64,000 bases of DNA from Frigoribacterium sp. Leaf186 (GTDB lineage: Bacteria > Actinomycetota > Actinomycetes > Actinomycetales > Microbacteriaceae). The notes beneath the pieces are model-generated. The model was not told the origin of the DNA and did not search any database. It saw only the letters and a list, made by a program, of their open reading frames with translations. Below are positions 62,618-64,000 of the stretch, piece after piece. The position numbers were made by a program, and so were the translations under genes. The DNA lies in NCBI RefSeq assembly GCF_001423905.1, contig NZ_LMPQ01000001.1:1-64000 (forward strand). Reading direction: 5' to 3'. Every line of letters begins with the position of its first letter. Position 1 is the stretch's first letter.

Positions 62618-63291
62618 GCAGCAACCTGGCCATCGCGACCCCGTCGACCCGTCCGCAGCCCTCGTCCTCGCCCGCCGCGCGGCCGGTCGAGATCGTCACG
62701 AGCCGTGAGCAGCGACGCGCGCGGCCGAAGATCGCGTACGCCCTCATCGCCACCGCGGCGCTCTTCGTCCTGTTGCTCGCGCAACTCGCCATCAGCATCG
62801 CCCTGAGCGACGGCGCCTACAAGATCTCCGACCTGCAGGCTGCGAAGACCGAGCTCGTCCGTGACCAGCAGAAGTTCAGCGAGCAACGAGACGTGCTGTC
62901 GTCGCCGCAGAACCTCGCCGCCAACGCCGACGAACTCGGGATGGTGCGCAACTCGAACCCCGTGTACCTCGATCTCACCACGGGCGCCGTGCACGGGTCC
63001 CCGGCCCCGGCGGCGGGCGCCGACGAGGCGACGTCCGGCAACCTGATCCCCAACACGCTCCTCGAGGGCGTCCCGCTGACGACCAAGGCCCCCACGAGCT
63101 CGGCTGACGCCTCGGCGACGGACGGCTCCGCCGCGACCGACGCGACGGGTGGCGCGACGACGTCGATCGGCGCGCCGACCACTGCCGGGGCCACGGCGGT
63201 TCCGTCCGGGACAGGCGCGGCGGACGCAGGATCGGCCGACGAGTCGGTAGCGTCGGCCCCGAACGAGCTGGCGGCTCCGCAGACGCGCTAG
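62614..63291 (+). CDS. ftsL: cell division protein FtsL-like
   Basis: 225 residues from ATG 62614. Cytoplasmic basic N-terminus (about 1-38), one membrane segment (about 40-62), then a short coiled-coil region '[20 protein letters not shown]' continuing [20 protein letters not shown], as in actinobacterial FtsL/septum-formation initiators. After about residue 125 the protein is a 100-residue Ala/Thr/Ser/Gly-rich tail, unusually long. It forms a complex with FtsQ and FtsB and activates FtsWI. Assigned by position and topology; the sequence of FtsL is weakly conserved. Confidence 0.8.
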   Translation: MSSNLAIATPSTRPQPSSSPAARPVEIVTSREQRRARPKIAYALIATAALFVLLLAQLAISIALSDGAYKISDLQAAKTELVRDQQKFSEQRDVLSSPQNLAANADELGMVRNSNPVYLDLTTGAVHGSPAPAAGADEATSGNLIPNTLLEGVPLTTKAPTSSADASATDGSAATDATGGATTSIGAPTTAGATAVPSGTGAADAGSADESVASAPNELAAPQTR

Positions 63292-63365
63292 CTGCGCGCC
63301 GTCACCGGTACATCGATCGACGACAGCGGGTCGGGCACCAGCCCGACCGCGGTGAGGAACCTCTC

Positions 63366-64000
63366 GTGCAAGCAGCCCCCCGTAGCCGACGGCTCCGCGT
63401 GACGCTCGCGATGGCGCTCATCATCGCCCTCGTCGGAGTCTTCGTCGTGCGCCTGGCCGACATCCAGCTGGTGCAGGCGGCCGAGCTGAACTCGCAGTCC
63501 CAGAACAAGCGCGAGATCGTGCAGACGACCTACGGCGACCGGGGCGACATCACCGACGTCGACGGCACGGTCCTCGCGGGCAGCGTCACCCGGTACAACA
63601 TCACGGCGGCACCGGCGTTCGCGACGACCGCCAAGGTGAAGGACGACGACGGCACGACCGTCGAGCTGACCGTCGACCAGGTCGTCGAGCGCATCGCGAA
63701 GGTCACGGGGGGCGACGCCGAGGCCATGACCAAGGCTCTCACGGCCGATCCCGAGGCCAACTTCGCCTACCTGGTCAAGGGCGTCGACGTCGACGCCTTC
63801 CGCGCGGTCCGCGAGATGAAGGTGTCGTGGGTCTACTTCCAGCGGCAGGCCGCGCGGACGTATCCCAACGGTGCGGTCGCGGGCAACCTCACCGGCTTCA
63901 TCGGCACCGACGGCCCCCAGGCGGGCCTCGAGCTCAGCCAGGACTCCTGCCTCGCCGGCACCGACGGCTCCGAGACGTACGAGCGGGGCGCCGACGGGGT
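63366..64000 (+). CDS. ftsI: penicillin-binding protein FtsI (partial, cut by window end)
   Basis: The reading frame from GTG 63366 (GAGGAAC upstream) stays open to the window edge: 211 complete codons. It begins VQAAPRSRRLRVTLAMALII with one membrane anchor, then 'RLADIQLVQAAELNSQSQNK' and 'TYGDRGDITDVDGTVLAGSV', the start of the PBP dimer domain, with 'YFQRQAARTYPNGAVAGNLT' further on. This is the N-terminus of a class B septal transpeptidase; the catalytic domain with the SxxK motif lies beyond the window. Position after ftsL supports ftsI. Confidence 0.9.
   Translation, partial: MQAAPRSRRLRVTLAMALIIALVGVFVVRLADIQLVQAAELNSQSQNKREIVQTTYGDRGDITDVDGTVLAGSVTRYNITAAPAFATTAKVKDDDGTTVELTVDQVVERIAKVTGGDAEAMTKALTADPEANFAYLVKGVDVDAFRAVREMKVSWVYFQRQAARTYPNGAVAGNLTGFIGTDGPQAGLELSQDSCLAGTDGSETYERGADG

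Overview
The window is about 70% GC, with GTG/ATG starts, many TANNNT boxes a few bases upstream of start codons, and actinobacterial markers: a MshA-type glycosyltransferase, GarA, FtsR, class II DAHP synthase, DUF3040, and a PASTA kinase beside the division cluster. It looks like a chromosomal piece of a Microbacteriaceae-type actinobacterium. The genus is inference. Nothing here identifies a plasmid or complete phage.

Bases 1-8.4 kb are accessory-like. They hold small, mostly unknown genes: membrane proteins, a secreted protein and a lipoprotein beside a small LuxR-type regulator, an HTH/DUF2975-like pair, an ASCH protein, and an ECF sigma factor with its membrane partner. Seven copies of a short intergenic repeat (GYCCGRTAG..GATCG) are scattered between them. 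One small gene looks frameshifted. Next (8.45-11.3 kb) comes a MoxR-type AAA ATPase translationally coupled to a metallopeptidase/vWA protein.

From about 11.4 to 43 kb the layout is ordinary actinobacterial metabolism and regulation: DUF427, DoxX-like proteins, a MshA-type glycosyltransferase, a MazEF-like toxin-antitoxin pair, patatin, MBL and quinone oxidoreductase genes, a DesK-like two-component system with a secreted protein, a CE7 esterase, a luciferase-like oxidoreductase, TetR, MFS plus divergent LysR, a purine permease, mannonate dehydratase behind a perfect 24-bp palindrome, four aldo/keto reductases, a J-domain/NERD fusion, a NUDIX/NYN fusion and a HtrA-like protease. A 9-mer, GGAGGCGCG, occurs at least 29 times between 11.9 and 58.8 kb on both strands and not in the first 11.9 kb.

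From 43.2 kb to the end the window is conserved core: garA-ftsR-merR, parA, pyc, def, fadD15-like ligase, ROK glucokinase, plsC, class II aroG, a PknL/PknB-type PASTA kinase, a LysM wall protein, an Rv2175c-like HTH protein, a polyprenyl synthase, DUF3040, then mraZ-rsmH-ftsL-ftsI (ftsI cut by the window end). The order resembles the region upstream of the mycobacterial/corynebacterial dcw cluster, linking carbon flux (GarA, Pyc), envelope lipids, kinase signalling and septal peptidoglycan synthesis.

I found no CRISPR array, tRNA, rRNA, transposase or integrase. I see no convincing complete new defence system. The most unexplained signals are the two repeat families, the MoxR/metallopeptidase pair, the double MraZ-box array, and several domain fusions.
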